From SZAS-79 sp964599095 (GTDB lineage Bacteria > Pseudomonadota > Gammaproteobacteria > Burkholderiales > SG8-39): a stretch of 64,000 bases of DNA. A model generated the notes under the pieces. That model was given only the letters and a program-made list of their open reading frames with translations, did no database searches and was not told the DNA's origin. Both the position numbers and the translations under genes were made by a program. Positions within the stretch are counted from its first letter, which is position 1. The number at the start of each line of letters is the position of its first letter. Below are positions 25,245-34,651 of the stretch, piece by piece. The stretch is from NCBI GenBank assembly GCA_964599095.1, contig CAZREB010000006.1, positions 1 to 64,000 on the forward strand. Reading direction: 5' to 3'.

Positions 25245-26960
25245 ATGCCGATCAAGCTCAACATCCTGCTCAGTGCCGCCGGTCGCCTGAAACCGGTCTC
25301 CAGCCTCACGCTTCACGACAAGCTGATCACGGTCGGTCGCGACAAGGAATGCACCCTGTCGCTCGAGGACACGCAGAAGCACGTGTCGAGGACGCACGCG
25401 GAAATCGAGCACGACGCCGACTGCTACTGGATCAAGGTCGTCTCGAAGGTCAACCCGATTGCGGTCAACGGCAAGCGGTTTACCTATGGCGAACGGGCGC
25501 CACTGGTCGAAGGCGACCAGGTCAACATCGGCCTGTACAAGATCGAGGTCGTCGAAGCGGAGGTCCCGCAGTCGCCGCGAAAGGCGGCTGCGCCACCGGC
25601 GCCCGAGGCCTCGGAAGAGACCACTCTCGCACCAGCGCTGCGGCCGGCGCCTGCCGCAGCGCTTCCGGCGAGCCCGCCGCCGCCCCCCGCGGCTCCACCA
25701 CCGCCGCCCGTCGCGCGCTCGACTCCGCCGGCGATGTTCCCCGACGACGCCGCGGTTGAAGCAGACGCAACCTACGTCCCGCCAAGAGCCAAGTCACCCG
25801 CCCCGCCTGCTCCCAGACCCCAACCGGCGCGGCCGGCCCTCCCCGAAAGCGCGATTGCTGACGACGAAGTCACCTACATCCCGCCGGTCTGGGCCAAGCG
25901 CACCCCCGGTCCCGGTACGCCCGGCGAGACCACGGTCGATGACCCGACGCACGTCGGGCGCCCTCCGATCGAAAAGCCGGCGCTCAGACCCGAGCCAGTT
26001 CCGCCGCTCGCCGCCCCGGCGGTGACTCCGGCACCGACGGAAGCCCAGCCCGCAATGGAGCTCGATTTCGACCTGTCGGACGCGTTCGATACGCCGGCGG
26101 CCGCGCCAACGCCGGCACCCGCCACCGCAAGCCCGGCACCCAGGATCGCGCTGCCGCCCGAGCCCGAGGCTGAAGAAGACTTTTCCGAAGACCTGACGTA
26201 CGTTCGGCGACCTCCACCGAGGCCGGCTTCGATCGCGCCCACTGCGTCTCCGGCCGGACCCGCCGCGACTGCCGGCACGGACGAAGACCGCCTGTCCGAA
26301 GAGGTGACGCAATTCCGGTCGCCGGTGCCTGCGGCGGGTCTCGCGGGACCCTCGCCGGCAGCGGGCGCCGCGCTCGGCGTGAGCGCCGAACGGGCAGTCC
26401 AGGCTTTTCTCGAAGGCGCCGGGCTTACGAACATCAAGGTCAATGACGCCGAAGGCTTCATGCGCGACAGCGGCGTCATGGTGCGGGCGGCGGTGGAGGG
26501 AATCATGATGCTGCTGCTTGCGCGCGAAGGAGCCCGCAAGCAATTGGGCGCCGAGCCCGATCCGGGCGCAAACGACAATCCGATCAAATCGATGGCCAGC
26601 CCGGCCGAGGTCCTGGCCTTCCTTTTCGATCCCAAACGCCCGGCGATCGGCGATGCGGACCCCGTCCAGGCCTTCAGCGAAGCCTGCAGCGAGCTGCGGT
26701 CGCACCAGGTCGCGTTGCTCGAGGGAATGCGCGCCGCCGTCGCCAGCGCGCTGCATCGGATCGACCCGAAAGCCATCGAGCGCGAGCATGGGACGCATCT
26801 CGGCATGCTGAACATCACCCGGAAGTCGAAATTGTGGGACCTCTCGGTAGCGCAGCACGAGCAGCTGGCCCGCGCGATGGAGGAAGACTTCGGCAAGGTC
26901 TTCGGGGAGGCAATCCTGTCCGCGTACAACGCCCAGGTCCGCAAGGCCCGCGGCGGTTGA
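25245..26960 (+). CDS. FHA-domain protein with TagH-like C-terminal domain
   Basis: This 571-residue protein has an N-terminal FHA domain at about residues 25-105 (ITVGRDKECTLSL, HVSRTHAEI). A Pro/Ala-rich disordered linker of about 270 residues carries repeated acidic-Thr motifs (DATYVPP, DEVTYIPP, DPTHVG, EDLTYVRRPP, EEVTQF) that look like phospho-acceptor sites. A C-terminal helical domain of about 180 residues (AFLEGAGL..FMRDSGVMVRAAVEGIMMLLLAR) matches the TagH/ImpI/VasC-type domain found with type VI secretion. No other T6SS gene is in the window. It lies 135 bases downstream of the degenerate cyclase-FHA gene, so it may be the end of that operon or a separate unit. Confidence 0.82.
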   Translation: MPIKLNILLSAAGRLKPVSSLTLHDKLITVGRDKECTLSLEDTQKHVSRTHAEIEHDADCYWIKVVSKVNPIAVNGKRFTYGERAPLVEGDQVNIGLYKIEVVEAEVPQSPRKAAAPPAPEASEETTLAPALRPAPAAALPASPPPPPAAPPPPPVARSTPPAMFPDDAAVEADATYVPPRAKSPAPPAPRPQPARPALPESAIADDEVTYIPPVWAKRTPGPGTPGETTVDDPTHVGRPPIEKPALRPEPVPPLAAPAVTPAPTEAQPAMELDFDLSDAFDTPAAAPTPAPATASPAPRIALPPEPEAEEDFSEDLTYVRRPPPRPASIAPTASPAGPAATAGTDEDRLSEEVTQFRSPVPAAGLAGPSPAAGAALGVSAERAVQAFLEGAGLTNIKVNDAEGFMRDSGVMVRAAVEGIMMLLLAREGARKQLGAEPDPGANDNPIKSMASPAEVLAFLFDPKRPAIGDADPVQAFSEACSELRSHQVALLEGMRAAVASALHRIDPKAIEREHGTHLGMLNITRKSKLWDLSVAQHEQLARAMEEDFGKVFGEAILSAYNAQVRKARGG

Positions 26961-26966
26961 TCCGCG

Positions 26967-26983
26967 CGACCGGCCCCCGGTCG
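26967..26983 (+). terminator. Possible hairpin after the TagH-like gene
   Basis: CGACCGG and CCGGTCG are exact complements around a CCC loop, 6 bases after the stop codon. The following sequence is only mildly T-rich (ATATTGCTG), so Rho-independent termination is uncertain. Confidence 0.3.
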
Positions 26984-27055
26984 ATATTGCTGCGTCGAAG
27001 CGGCGCCCCTGAGCAAGGTCGATTACAAGGGTCATTGCTGCCGGGGAAAGTGTCT

Positions 27056-29170
27056 TCAAAGCGCGATCAGCGCGTCCACCGCCAACATCCCGTCCGGTCG
27101 CACGAGGATCGGGTTCACGTCGATTTCGGAAATCAGCTCGGCCTGGTCGGCGGCCAACTCCGAAACCCGCGCAATTGCGTCGGCCAGCGCATCGATATCC
27201 ACGGCCGAGCTGCCGCGAAAGCCGGTGAGGAGCCGATAGCCTTTGAGGCGCGAGAGCAGAGTCTTCGCCTGGTCGGCCGACACAGGCGCTATCGCAACCT
27301 GGGTATCGCGCATCAGCTCCACCATCACGCCGCCGAGACCGACGAGCACAATCGCGCCGATGACCGGGTCGATGCGCGCGCCGACGATCACCTCGACACC
27401 GGGCTTTGCCATCGGCTGCACGAGCACACCTGCAATGTCGTCCGTCATCTTCCGCGCGTTTGCCACGATCTCTGCATAGGCGGCACGAACGCCCGCAGGA
27501 TCTCCGATGCCGAGGCGGACGCCGCCGGCCTCGGTCTTGTGGGCGATTGCGGGAGACTCGATCTTCAACGCGACGGGATAGCCGAATTCGACTGCGGCGG
27601 CGACCGCTTCATCGGCAGTGCGCGCCAAACGGTCTCCGACTACCGGAACGCCGTAGGCCGCAAGAACCCGCTTCGCCTGCCGTTCGGTGAGAGTGTCGCG
27701 CGCTGCGCCGAGGATGCCTGCCACAACCGCCTTTGCGCCCGGATCCGAACGACGCGCAACCACCTCCGGCGACCTGGCGTCGGCGTGCGCGTGCCATGCC
27801 GCAATCGCGGCAAAGCACCGGTCCATCGACCGGAACAGTGCCAGCCTGTCGTCCGATTCGAACAGGTCGGCGCCCGGTCCCTGCAGCCATTCGCTCAGCC
27901 AGGCGATCGCGATCGGCTTGCCGTATTTCTCCGCCAGTGCACGGATCTGCGCATACCGCGCAACGGTCACCTCGGGGTGCGACAGGCTTTGCGGCAACAC
28001 TAGTGCCCCGTACTGCGGATCCTCGAGCAGCGCCGAGACGCACAGCGTAAAGGACTCCGGCACGTTCAGCACCTGGCCGGTCGGATCGCACGGGTTACGC
28101 GCGGCGCCGAAGTCCGGCACTATCGTTCGCAATACCCGGGTCGTTGCCTCCAGCGGCTGGGGCATCGGCACGTCGTACTTCTCCGCCTTGTCCGCGGCGA
28201 TCACGCCTGCGCCGCCGGAACTCGAGACCACTGCGACGCCGCGCGCGGAGGGCTTGCCCGCGCAGGCGAGGAAGTGCCCGGTCTCCACCAGTGCCTCGAA
28301 GTCGTCGACCACGACGAAACCGGCCCGTTCGAACAAGGCCAGCATCGCGTCATGCGAACTTGCCAGCGATCCGGTATGCGACTGGGCGGCCAGCGCTCCC
28401 GCCTGGGTTGCGCCGAGCTTGTAGATCACGACCGGCTTGCCGGCGCGACGGGCACGGTCCCCGGCTGCAAGCAGCTTGGCCGCATCCCGGATGCCTTCGA
28501 ACACGCAGATGATCGCCTTGCAGCCCGGATCGTCGGCAAGGAAGGCGATCAGGTCGGCAATGTCGATGTCGGCGGAGTTGCCAGCCGATATGAAATGCGA
28601 GAACCCACGCCCCCGCTCTGCAGCTTGCAGCAATGCGTATCCAAGGGCGCCCGATTGGCTCACGATGCCCACCGGCCCGACCCGGTGCGGCAGTTTGCAG
28701 TAGTCGGGCATGAAGGTCATACCCGCGCGCGAGATGTTGTTGACCAGGCCGATGCAGTTGGGACCGAGAACCCGCAGCTTCCGATCGTGCGCGATCTTCG
28801 CGATCCGGTCCTGCGCGGCCTTGCCGTCGCCGGCCTCCATCTCCCCATACGCGGATGCGTACACGATGACACCGCCGGCGCCCGCGTCAGCGGCCTCGCC
28901 GAGCAGGCGCTCGACACCGTCCTTCGGCACGACGAGCACGACGCAATCGGGCGGCTTCGGCAATGAGGCAAGCGACGGATAGCAGGGCCGGTCGGCGATG
29001 CGGTCGTACTTGGCGTTCACCAGGAATACTTCGCCGGAAAAATACGCGAGGTTCTCGAACGAACGCATGCCGAACGCCCCCGGCCGCGGCGACATGCCGA
29101 CGATCGCTACCGTCGCCGGGTTCACCAGCCGGGCAAGGTCCGCATGCGCGAAGGGATCACGGGACCCCAT
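27056..29170 (-). CDS. ADP-forming acyl-CoA synthetase, fused alpha-beta type
   Basis: This 704-residue protein has the order CoA-binding domain (about 15-110, VAIVGMSPRPGAFGMRSFENL), succinyl-CoA-ligase-like domains (about 150-460) and ATP-grasp domain (about 480-704, LKIESPAIAHKTEAGGVRLG). The phospho-His candidate is in QSHTGSLAS. Members make acetyl- or acyl-CoA with ATP giving ADP and phosphate, or run the reverse. The ATG at 29170 is preferred over upstream codons because it follows the previous stop by 2 bases. It is the last gene of an operon with a VOC protein and an enoyl-CoA hydratase. The substrate is unknown, and an aromatic or branched acid is possible. Confidence 0.88.
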   Translation of the reverse strand: MGSRDPFAHADLARLVNPATVAIVGMSPRPGAFGMRSFENLAYFSGEVFLVNAKYDRIADRPCYPSLASLPKPPDCVVLVVPKDGVERLLGEAADAGAGGVIVYASAYGEMEAGDGKAAQDRIAKIAHDRKLRVLGPNCIGLVNNISRAGMTFMPDYCKLPHRVGPVGIVSQSGALGYALLQAAERGRGFSHFISAGNSADIDIADLIAFLADDPGCKAIICVFEGIRDAAKLLAAGDRARRAGKPVVIYKLGATQAGALAAQSHTGSLASSHDAMLALFERAGFVVVDDFEALVETGHFLACAGKPSARGVAVVSSSGGAGVIAADKAEKYDVPMPQPLEATTRVLRTIVPDFGAARNPCDPTGQVLNVPESFTLCVSALLEDPQYGALVLPQSLSHPEVTVARYAQIRALAEKYGKPIAIAWLSEWLQGPGADLFESDDRLALFRSMDRCFAAIAAWHAHADARSPEVVARRSDPGAKAVVAGILGAARDTLTERQAKRVLAAYGVPVVGDRLARTADEAVAAAVEFGYPVALKIESPAIAHKTEAGGVRLGIGDPAGVRAAYAEIVANARKMTDDIAGVLVQPMAKPGVEVIVGARIDPVIGAIVLVGLGGVMVELMRDTQVAIAPVSADQAKTLLSRLKGYRLLTGFRGSSAVDIDALADAIARVSELAADQAELISEIDVNPILVRPDGMLAVDALIAL

Positions 29171-29172
29171 CG

Positions 29173-29973
29173 CTAGTGCGCCTCGCTCAATCGCAACCGG
29201 ACCCCGCAGACCCGCACTTCGCCCTGCGCATCGAGGCAACCGAGTTCGCGTGCGGTCTTCGCCACCTTTTCCCGATTGGCGACCTGCAACTCGATGCCCG
29301 CGAGCACCGCCTGCGGCTCATCCGACGGCAGGAAATCGATCGACCCGGCGTCGAGGTCGATCCGGTAGCGGCCCTCTGAAATCGCCTGCACCGGCCTTTG
29401 CAGGATCCCGCCCCAGCGGCCGGAGAAACCGGCCGGGTCCGGGCAATCGATTTCCACGCCGAGCATCCTTTGCGTTACGTCACGGCGAATCGCCTTCTGC
29501 CAACCGTTGCCGGCCGGCGAGTACGGGCCCATCGGGTCTTCGCCGCCCTCCGTCCGGTTGAATTCGAGCATCGCGCCACCGGTGTCCTTGGGGTGCAGCT
29601 GCACGCCGAGGTAACTGTCGTGCCGGATCAGGTTGGCCGTGCGCACGCCGATCGCCGCGCAATGCGCCTGGCGCGCGGCCGGGTCGGGACAGTCCATGAT
29701 GATCATGTAGCCGTGCCGCCCGCGGTGGCGCTCGAGGAACCGGCCGGCGGCGGTGCCCGGCTGCGTCGGCGAAACGATCTCGATGAAATCCGTGCCCACC
29801 GGGAAGAGGACGTTCTCGAGGCCGTAGCGCGCCACGTTCGGGTCGCGGTAGCACACCTCGAGGCCGAGGATCTTCTGCACGAGCCCCGTTTCCCGTGCAA
29901 GGTCCGCGGCCACGAGGCAGACCTGGCGCAATCGCAACCAGGAAGACGCCGCATGCGCGGCAGCCGCCGGCAT
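29173..29973 (-). CDS. VOC (glyoxalase/dioxygenase fold) family protein
   Basis: This 266-residue protein has two vicinal-oxygen-chelate halves (LRLRQVCLVAADLARET; FPVGTDFIEIVSP; VQLHPKDTGGAMLEFNR). His and Glu residues of the first half (HPKD, LEF) are compatible with a metal site. The ATG at 29973 comes 1 base after the enoyl-CoA hydratase stop and gives a protein starting with a short Ala stretch before the first VOC strand. Genes of this type near acyl-CoA enzymes may be epimerases or lyases acting on CoA esters, but the reaction cannot be assigned. Confidence 0.75.
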   Translation of the reverse strand: MPAAAAHAASSWLRLRQVCLVAADLARETGLVQKILGLEVCYRDPNVARYGLENVLFPVGTDFIEIVSPTQPGTAAGRFLERHRGRHGYMIIMDCPDPAARQAHCAAIGVRTANLIRHDSYLGVQLHPKDTGGAMLEFNRTEGGEDPMGPYSPAGNGWQKAIRRDVTQRMLGVEIDCPDPAGFSGRWGGILQRPVQAISEGRYRIDLDAGSIDFLPSDEPQAVLAGIELQVANREKVAKTARELGCLDAQGEVRVCGVRLRLSEAH

Positions 29974-29974
29974 C

Positions 29975-30814
29975 CTAACGACCCTTGAACGCCGGGGCTC
30001 GCTTTTCGACGTAGTGGGCCACGCCTTCCTTGAAATCCTCGCTCGCAAAGCTCTTCTGCATCTCGGCATCGGCCACCGCAAGCGCGGCCGTGAAATCCTG
30101 GAACGGAGCTTTCCAGATCTGCGCCTTGATCACCGCGGTCGAACGCGGAGAAACCGTGTCGGCCATCGTACGGGCATAGGCCATCACCTCGTCCATGAAG
30201 GTCGCCTGCGGGAAGACCTTGTTGACCAGCCCGATCTTTTCCGCCTCGTCCGCGCCGAACTTGCGCGCCGAAAACAGCAAGTCGAGCGAATGCGCCGGCC
30301 CCACCAGCCGGGGCAGCAGCCAGCTCACGCCGTGCTCCGCGATCAGTCCGCGCTGCGCGAACGAGGTGGTGAATTTTGCTTCGCTGCCGGCGAACCGAAT
30401 GTCGGCATAGAGCGCGATGACGAACCCCAGTCCGGCGGCCGGCCCGTTGATCGCCGCGATGATCGGCTTGCGCGCCTTGAACATGTAACCGAACCGCCCG
30501 CCATAGTGGCCGGACACGTCGGGCCCCAGATCCGACGAAAAATCCGGCGGCGCCTCGGTCGCGTCCGGACTGCTGCGCGTGCCGCTCGCCTTGATGCCTT
30601 GCAGCAGCTTCATGTCGGCACCGGCGCAGAAGCCGCGCCCAGAGCCAGTGAGCACGATCACGCGGACCGATTCGTCGGCGACCGCGGCCGCGACCGCCTT
30701 CCTGAGCCCGACGCCCATCGCTGCCGTAAACGCATTCAGCGAGTCCGGGCGATTGAGGTGGATCACCGCGACGCGGTCCCGGACTTCGTAGAGGACGTCT
30801 TCGAAAGTGCTCAT
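29975..30814 (-). CDS. Enoyl-CoA hydratase/isomerase (crotonase) family protein
   Basis: This 279-residue crotonase-fold protein has the oxyanion-hole segments GRGFCAGADMKLL and NGPAAGLGFVIALYADIRFA. The fold places the acyl-CoA between these. A Glu in the second active region (FTTSFAQRGLIAEHGVSWLL) is at the usual place of the catalytic acid/base. The ATG at 30814 starts at the family N-terminus (FEDVLYEVRDRVAVIHLNRP). It is the first gene of the three-gene operon with the VOC protein and the ADP-forming acyl-CoA synthetase. It could hydrate, isomerise or hydrolyse CoA esters. Confidence 0.9.
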   Translation of the reverse strand: MSTFEDVLYEVRDRVAVIHLNRPDSLNAFTAAMGVGLRKAVAAAVADESVRVIVLTGSGRGFCAGADMKLLQGIKASGTRSSPDATEAPPDFSSDLGPDVSGHYGGRFGYMFKARKPIIAAINGPAAGLGFVIALYADIRFAGSEAKFTTSFAQRGLIAEHGVSWLLPRLVGPAHSLDLLFSARKFGADEAEKIGLVNKVFPQATFMDEVMAYARTMADTVSPRSTAVIKAQIWKAPFQDFTAALAVADAEMQKSFASEDFKEGVAHYVEKRAPAFKGR

Positions 30815-30839
30815 TCGGTCTCCAGTCTCGTTTTCGGGT

Positions 30840-31268
30840 TCACGCCTGCCAGACGCCGTAGCCTTCTTCGCGCAGGCCGATCGCCAGCTCGACCTCCATC
30901 TCCTGCGCGGCACGGTAAGGCATCGGGTTGTAGACCTTGTAGAGCGAAGGCAACAGGCGCAGTCCATACTGGTGCGCGAAGCGGTTCGATTTGATGCCCT
31001 TGCGGTGATTCTCGAAGCGCTTCTCCGGCGTCAATCCGGTCATGCCTACGTAAACGCACGGCTTGGTCACATCGTAATCGGGATTCGCCCGGCGAAAGCG
31101 CGCTTCGTTGAGCACCTCCGGGCTGAGTTCGATAACGTAAACCGAATGCCGGTGCCGCGCGGCCTTTTTTACGGGCCGGATCGCCTCGTCACGCGGCTTC
31201 GCCGCACGCGATTTCTTCGTCGCTCCCCCGGCGCCCGACCTTGCGCCCGTGATCCTCTCCCCGGCCAT
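30840..31268 (-). CDS. GIY-YIG-like small nuclease-fold protein
   Basis: This 142-residue protein has a basic N-terminal tail rich in Lys/Arg/Ala. A compact domain follows in which YVIEL and CVYVGMTGLTPEKRFENH recall the GIY-YIG beta-strand pair and the following Arg helix. A Glu is present near the C-terminus (AAQEMEVELAIGLRE), where the family has its metal ligand. It may be a DNA-cutting or DNA-binding protein. It lies 25 bases upstream of the crotonase gene on the same strand, but a functional link is not obvious. The assignment is by pattern only. Confidence 0.6.
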   Translation of the reverse strand: MAGERITGARSGAGGATKKSRAAKPRDEAIRPVKKAARHRHSVYVIELSPEVLNEARFRRANPDYDVTKPCVYVGMTGLTPEKRFENHRKGIKSNRFAHQYGLRLLPSLYKVYNPMPYRAAQEMEVELAIGLREEGYGVWQA

Positions 31269-31370
31269 GCGGCGAGACTAACCGGGTTTAATTTACGCTG
31301 CAATGCCGCGTGGATAGCGCTGCAACGGCCCGGCCTTTTGCGGGATACTTTGCGAAATCAGGAGACGATC

Positions 31371-32939
31371 GTGGCCGACGAAACCCTGCTGTCCGTGGTG
31401 CACACAGTCATCTCAGGCAAGCCGGATGCGATCGCGTATCGCACGCCGTCGCGGAACTGGACGATGCGCGAAGTCGGCGAAGCCTCGGACCGGATCGCGC
31501 GCGGGCTGAAGTCGCTCGGCGTCGGGCCCGGCGACCGGGTCGCGGCACTGACCAAGCACACGACCGAATGCATCCTCCTTACGTTGGCCGCCTGCAAGAT
31601 CGGTGCGGTCTTCATGCCGGTCAACTGGCGCCTCGCGGGGCCGGAAGTCGAATTCATCGTCAACAACGGCAGGGCGCGCTTCCTGGTGGTCGACGCGACC
31701 TTCCTGCCCGCAGTGCAAAAAGGCGCCTTCCCTGACGTTGCCCTGACCCTGGTGACCGACCGCGCCGATGGTTACCGGAGCCTCCACGATTGGGCCGCCG
31801 GGTTCGAGCCCCTTCGCGAACATCATGCCGCCGCATCCGGGGACACCGCGCTCCAGCTCTATTCCTCCGGCACCACCGGCCTGCCCAAGGGCGTGGAACT
31901 CACCCACGCCAACCTGCTGCTGCCGAGATCGCTGTTCCATGACATCTGGGGATTCCGCGGCGGCAAGTCGGTCATGTTCAATGCGCTGCCGTCGTTCCAT
32001 ATCGCAGGCATGGAACTCGCGTTGCTCACACTGCTGCTGGGCGGCGAGACCGTGCTGCAACCGGACTTCGATCCGCAGAAGATCCTTCCTGCGATCGGCG
32101 AGCATCGCATCACGCACATGTTCCTCGTCCCGGCGATGATCATGGTGCTGGTGAACACGCCCGGAGCGGACCGGGCGGACTACTCGTCGCTCGAACGCAT
32201 CGCGTATGGCGCGGCGCCGATCAGCGAGAAAGTGCTGCTCGACGCGATGCGCGTATTCGGCTGCGGGTTCCTGCAAGTCTATGGCCTTACCGAAACGACC
32301 GGCGCCGTCACCTTCCTTCCTCCCGGGGACCACGTGCCGAACAGCGCGCGCGCCCACCTCCTGCGCTCCGCGGGCATGGCCCTGCCCGGCGTGGAGTTGC
32401 GAATCGTCGACGCCTCGGGCAAGGACCTCCCCGAAGGCGAGGTCGGAGAAGTCTGGATCCGCACCGCGCAGAACATGAAGGGTTACTGGAACAACCCGAA
32501 GGCCACCCGCGACGTGTTTCCCGAGGGACAGCCGGCCGACGGCGGCTGGTTCCGCAGCGGTGATGCCGGCTACCTGCGCGAGGGCTACCTCTTCATCCAC
32601 GACCGGATCAAGGACATGATCATTTCCGGCGGCGAGAACATCTATCCGGCCGAGGTGGAAAACGCGCTGATGAAACACCCGGCGGTGGCCGACGTGGCGG
32701 TGATCGGCGTGCCGGATGAGAAGTGGGGCGAGTCGGTCAAGGCCTGCGTCGTGCTCAAGGCCGGGGCAAGCGCCGACGCGGCCGCGATCATCGCCTTTGC
32801 GCGTGAGCAGATCGCCCACTACAAGTGCCCCAAGAGCATCGACTTCCTGCCGGCGCTGCCGAGGAACCCGAGCGGCAAGCTCCTCAAGTACCAGTTGCGC
32901 AAGCCTTACTGGGCCGGGCTTGAACGCAAGGTGAACTGA
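31371..32939 (+). CDS. AMP-forming acyl-CoA synthetase
   Basis: This 522-residue member of the ANL superfamily activates a carboxylic acid to acyl-AMP and then acyl-CoA. The P-loop motif is LYSSGTTGLPKGVE, the second motif is YGLTETTGAVTF, the hinge is around DRIKDMIISGGENIYPAEVE, and the C-terminal catalytic Lys region is NPSGKLLKYQLR. The GTG at 31371 has AGGAG 8 bases upstream. A long in-frame upstream extension was rejected because it runs through the divergent gene. Length is typical of medium/long-chain or aromatic-acid ligases. Substrate not assigned. Confidence 0.92.
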   Translation: MADETLLSVVHTVISGKPDAIAYRTPSRNWTMREVGEASDRIARGLKSLGVGPGDRVAALTKHTTECILLTLAACKIGAVFMPVNWRLAGPEVEFIVNNGRARFLVVDATFLPAVQKGAFPDVALTLVTDRADGYRSLHDWAAGFEPLREHHAAASGDTALQLYSSGTTGLPKGVELTHANLLLPRSLFHDIWGFRGGKSVMFNALPSFHIAGMELALLTLLLGGETVLQPDFDPQKILPAIGEHRITHMFLVPAMIMVLVNTPGADRADYSSLERIAYGAAPISEKVLLDAMRVFGCGFLQVYGLTETTGAVTFLPPGDHVPNSARAHLLRSAGMALPGVELRIVDASGKDLPEGEVGEVWIRTAQNMKGYWNNPKATRDVFPEGQPADGGWFRSGDAGYLREGYLFIHDRIKDMIISGGENIYPAEVENALMKHPAVADVAVIGVPDEKWGESVKACVVLKAGASADAAAIIAFAREQIAHYKCPKSIDFLPALPRNPSGKLLKYQLRKPYWAGLERKVN

Positions 32940-32958
32940 CCGCGCCCCTGCACGACCC

Positions 32959-33312
32959 TTACTTCGGCTTTCCGGCATAGACGAGCACGCTGGCCGCCCA
33001 GGAGATCAGCGCGTAGACGATCGCACCGAACACGGCCGACCAGAATCCGGCCACATGGAAGCCTTCGACGAACGAGGCGACCAGCCAGAACAGCAGCCCG
33101 TTGATCACGAAGATGAACAGGCCCAGCGTCAGCACGGTCACCGGCAGCGTCAGCAGGACCAGCAAGGGGCGGATCAGCGTATTCACGAACCCCAGCAGCA
33201 ACGCTGCGACGAGCGCAGTGCCGAAGCCGTCGACCTGTACCGACGGCACGACGTAGGGCAACGCAATCAACGCCAGTGCGTTGATCAGCCAGGACAGCAG
33301 AAGTCTCGACAT
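32959..33312 (-). CDS. Small membrane protein of the phage-holin-4 / YvlD family
   Basis: This 117-residue protein has four hydrophobic helices (LLLSWLINALALIALPYVV; ALVAALLLGFVNTLIRPLL; LPVTVLTLGLFIFVINGLLFWLV; FWSAVFGAIVYALISWAASVL). The pattern NTLIRPLLVLLTLPVT is typical of the YvlD-like family, which is widespread in chromosomes and not a real phage marker. Function is unknown. It follows the metallophosphoesterase gene by 23 bases on the same strand. Confidence 0.82.
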   Translation of the reverse strand: MSRLLLSWLINALALIALPYVVPSVQVDGFGTALVAALLLGFVNTLIRPLLVLLTLPVTVLTLGLFIFVINGLLFWLVASFVEGFHVAGFWSAVFGAIVYALISWAASVLVYAGKPK

Positions 33313-33335
33313 GATGTTCTCCCCGTTGAGGCCGG

Positions 33336-34472
33336 TCAGGCCCGCACCAGCCGCAGGTGCGTAATCTCGGAGGGCGCGCCGATGCGCTTGGGCGGGCCCC
33401 AGTAACCGGTGCCGCGGCTCGTGTAGACCCAGAGGCTCCCCAGACGGCGCAACCCCGCCGTGAATGGCTGTTGCATCCGGACAAAGAAATTCCACGGCCA
33501 GAACTGCCCCCCGTGCGTATGGCCCGAGAGCTGCAGGTCGAACCCTGCACTTTCTGCCAAGAACGCCGAGCGGGGCTGGTGCGCCAGCAGCAATCGCACC
33601 GCGGCCTCGGGCGCACCGGCCAGCGCGGTCGCCGGGTCGCTGCGATGCGACTCGTCGTAATGATGCGCGCCGTAATCCGTTACCCCGGCCACGACGACCG
33701 ATTCGCCTTCGTGATCCAGCACCACGTGTTCGTTCATCAGCACGCGCAGGCCCAGCCTGCGCAGTTCCACGATCCACCCGCCGACGCCGGAGTAGTACTC
33801 GTGGTTGCCGGTGACGAAATAGCTGCCGTGGCGCGCCGCAAGGCGGGCGAGCGGCTCGGTGTGTGAGGACAGTTGCGCCACCGTCCCGTCGACCAGGTCG
33901 CCGGTGATCGCGATCATGTCGGCTTCGAGCGCGTTCACCGCGTCGACGATGGCGTCGACGTAGCGGCGCCGGATCGTCGGCCCGACATGAATGTCGCTGA
34001 TCTGCGCAATCGTGAACCCGTGCAAGGCCTCCGGCAACCCGGCGATCGACACGTCTACCAAGCGTACCTCGGCCTGGCGGCGGGCATTGAAGAACCCGAC
34101 GAACGTGAGCAGGGCCGTGAGCGCAGGCACCGCAACCGCGCTCCAAGCGTGCAACCCCGCCAACGCCACCGGATCGGGAAACCAGTAGTCGACGATCGCG
34201 GCCGCCAGCAGCAGGACATCGCGAAGGAAGGTGAGCACGAACAGCGACGAGAACGAACCGATCGCGATCGCGCCGGCCCAGACGAGGCCGTCGGCGAAAG
34301 CGCGATGCTGCGCCCTGCGGGCAAACACGCCTTGCGGCAGCAACGCCGTCGAAACCACCAGCCAGGCGGCCATAGCCGCTGCCGCCGGCACGCCGAACGA
34401 GGCGAGATCGGGCAGCAGCCTCCACCCTACGTAGGCGTGGAACAGGGCGACGACGCTGTAGAGGCGCAGCAT
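33336..34472 (-). CDS. Membrane-anchored metallophosphoesterase (YaeI-like)
   Basis: This 378-residue protein has four N-terminal membrane helices followed by a calcineurin-like phosphoesterase domain from about residue 150. The metal motifs are complete: AQISDIHVG, ITGDLVDG, VTGNHEYYSG, LLLAHQP and LSGHTHGGQFWPW. The family includes UDP-diacylglucosamine or other phospho-ester hydrolases at the membrane. It sits upstream of the YvlD-like gene and is divergent from the sterol-desaturase-family gene. The substrate cannot be told. Confidence 0.88.
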   Translation of the reverse strand: MLRLYSVVALFHAYVGWRLLPDLASFGVPAAAAMAAWLVVSTALLPQGVFARRAQHRAFADGLVWAGAIAIGSFSSLFVLTFLRDVLLLAAAIVDYWFPDPVALAGLHAWSAVAVPALTALLTFVGFFNARRQAEVRLVDVSIAGLPEALHGFTIAQISDIHVGPTIRRRYVDAIVDAVNALEADMIAITGDLVDGTVAQLSSHTEPLARLAARHGSYFVTGNHEYYSGVGGWIVELRRLGLRVLMNEHVVLDHEGESVVVAGVTDYGAHHYDESHRSDPATALAGAPEAAVRLLLAHQPRSAFLAESAGFDLQLSGHTHGGQFWPWNFFVRMQQPFTAGLRRLGSLWVYTSRGTGYWGPPKRIGAPSEITHLRLVRA

Positions 34473-34651
34473 GGACTACGATATTGGGGCGGAAAGCCTG
34501 AAAGCAACATGCCAGCCGCCGTTGATAATATGCACTCAGTTCGAATTGGAGGGCCCGGCACGGACCCGGGCCGCGAGAAGCGGCAGCGGGCCCCGCTAAG
34601 CGCGATACGCAAGGCCCCCACCAGCCCACAACGCCCCCTGCGGATTCAGGT

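Noticed and set aside
25245..26960. Evidence for a type VI secretion cluster
   Set aside because: Only the TagH-like domain is present. No TssB/C, TssK, TssM, ClpV, Hcp or VgrG-type gene is found in the window.
32959..33312. Prophage evidence from a phage-holin-4-like protein
   Set aside because: This family is common in chromosomes outside prophages, and no other phage gene is near.
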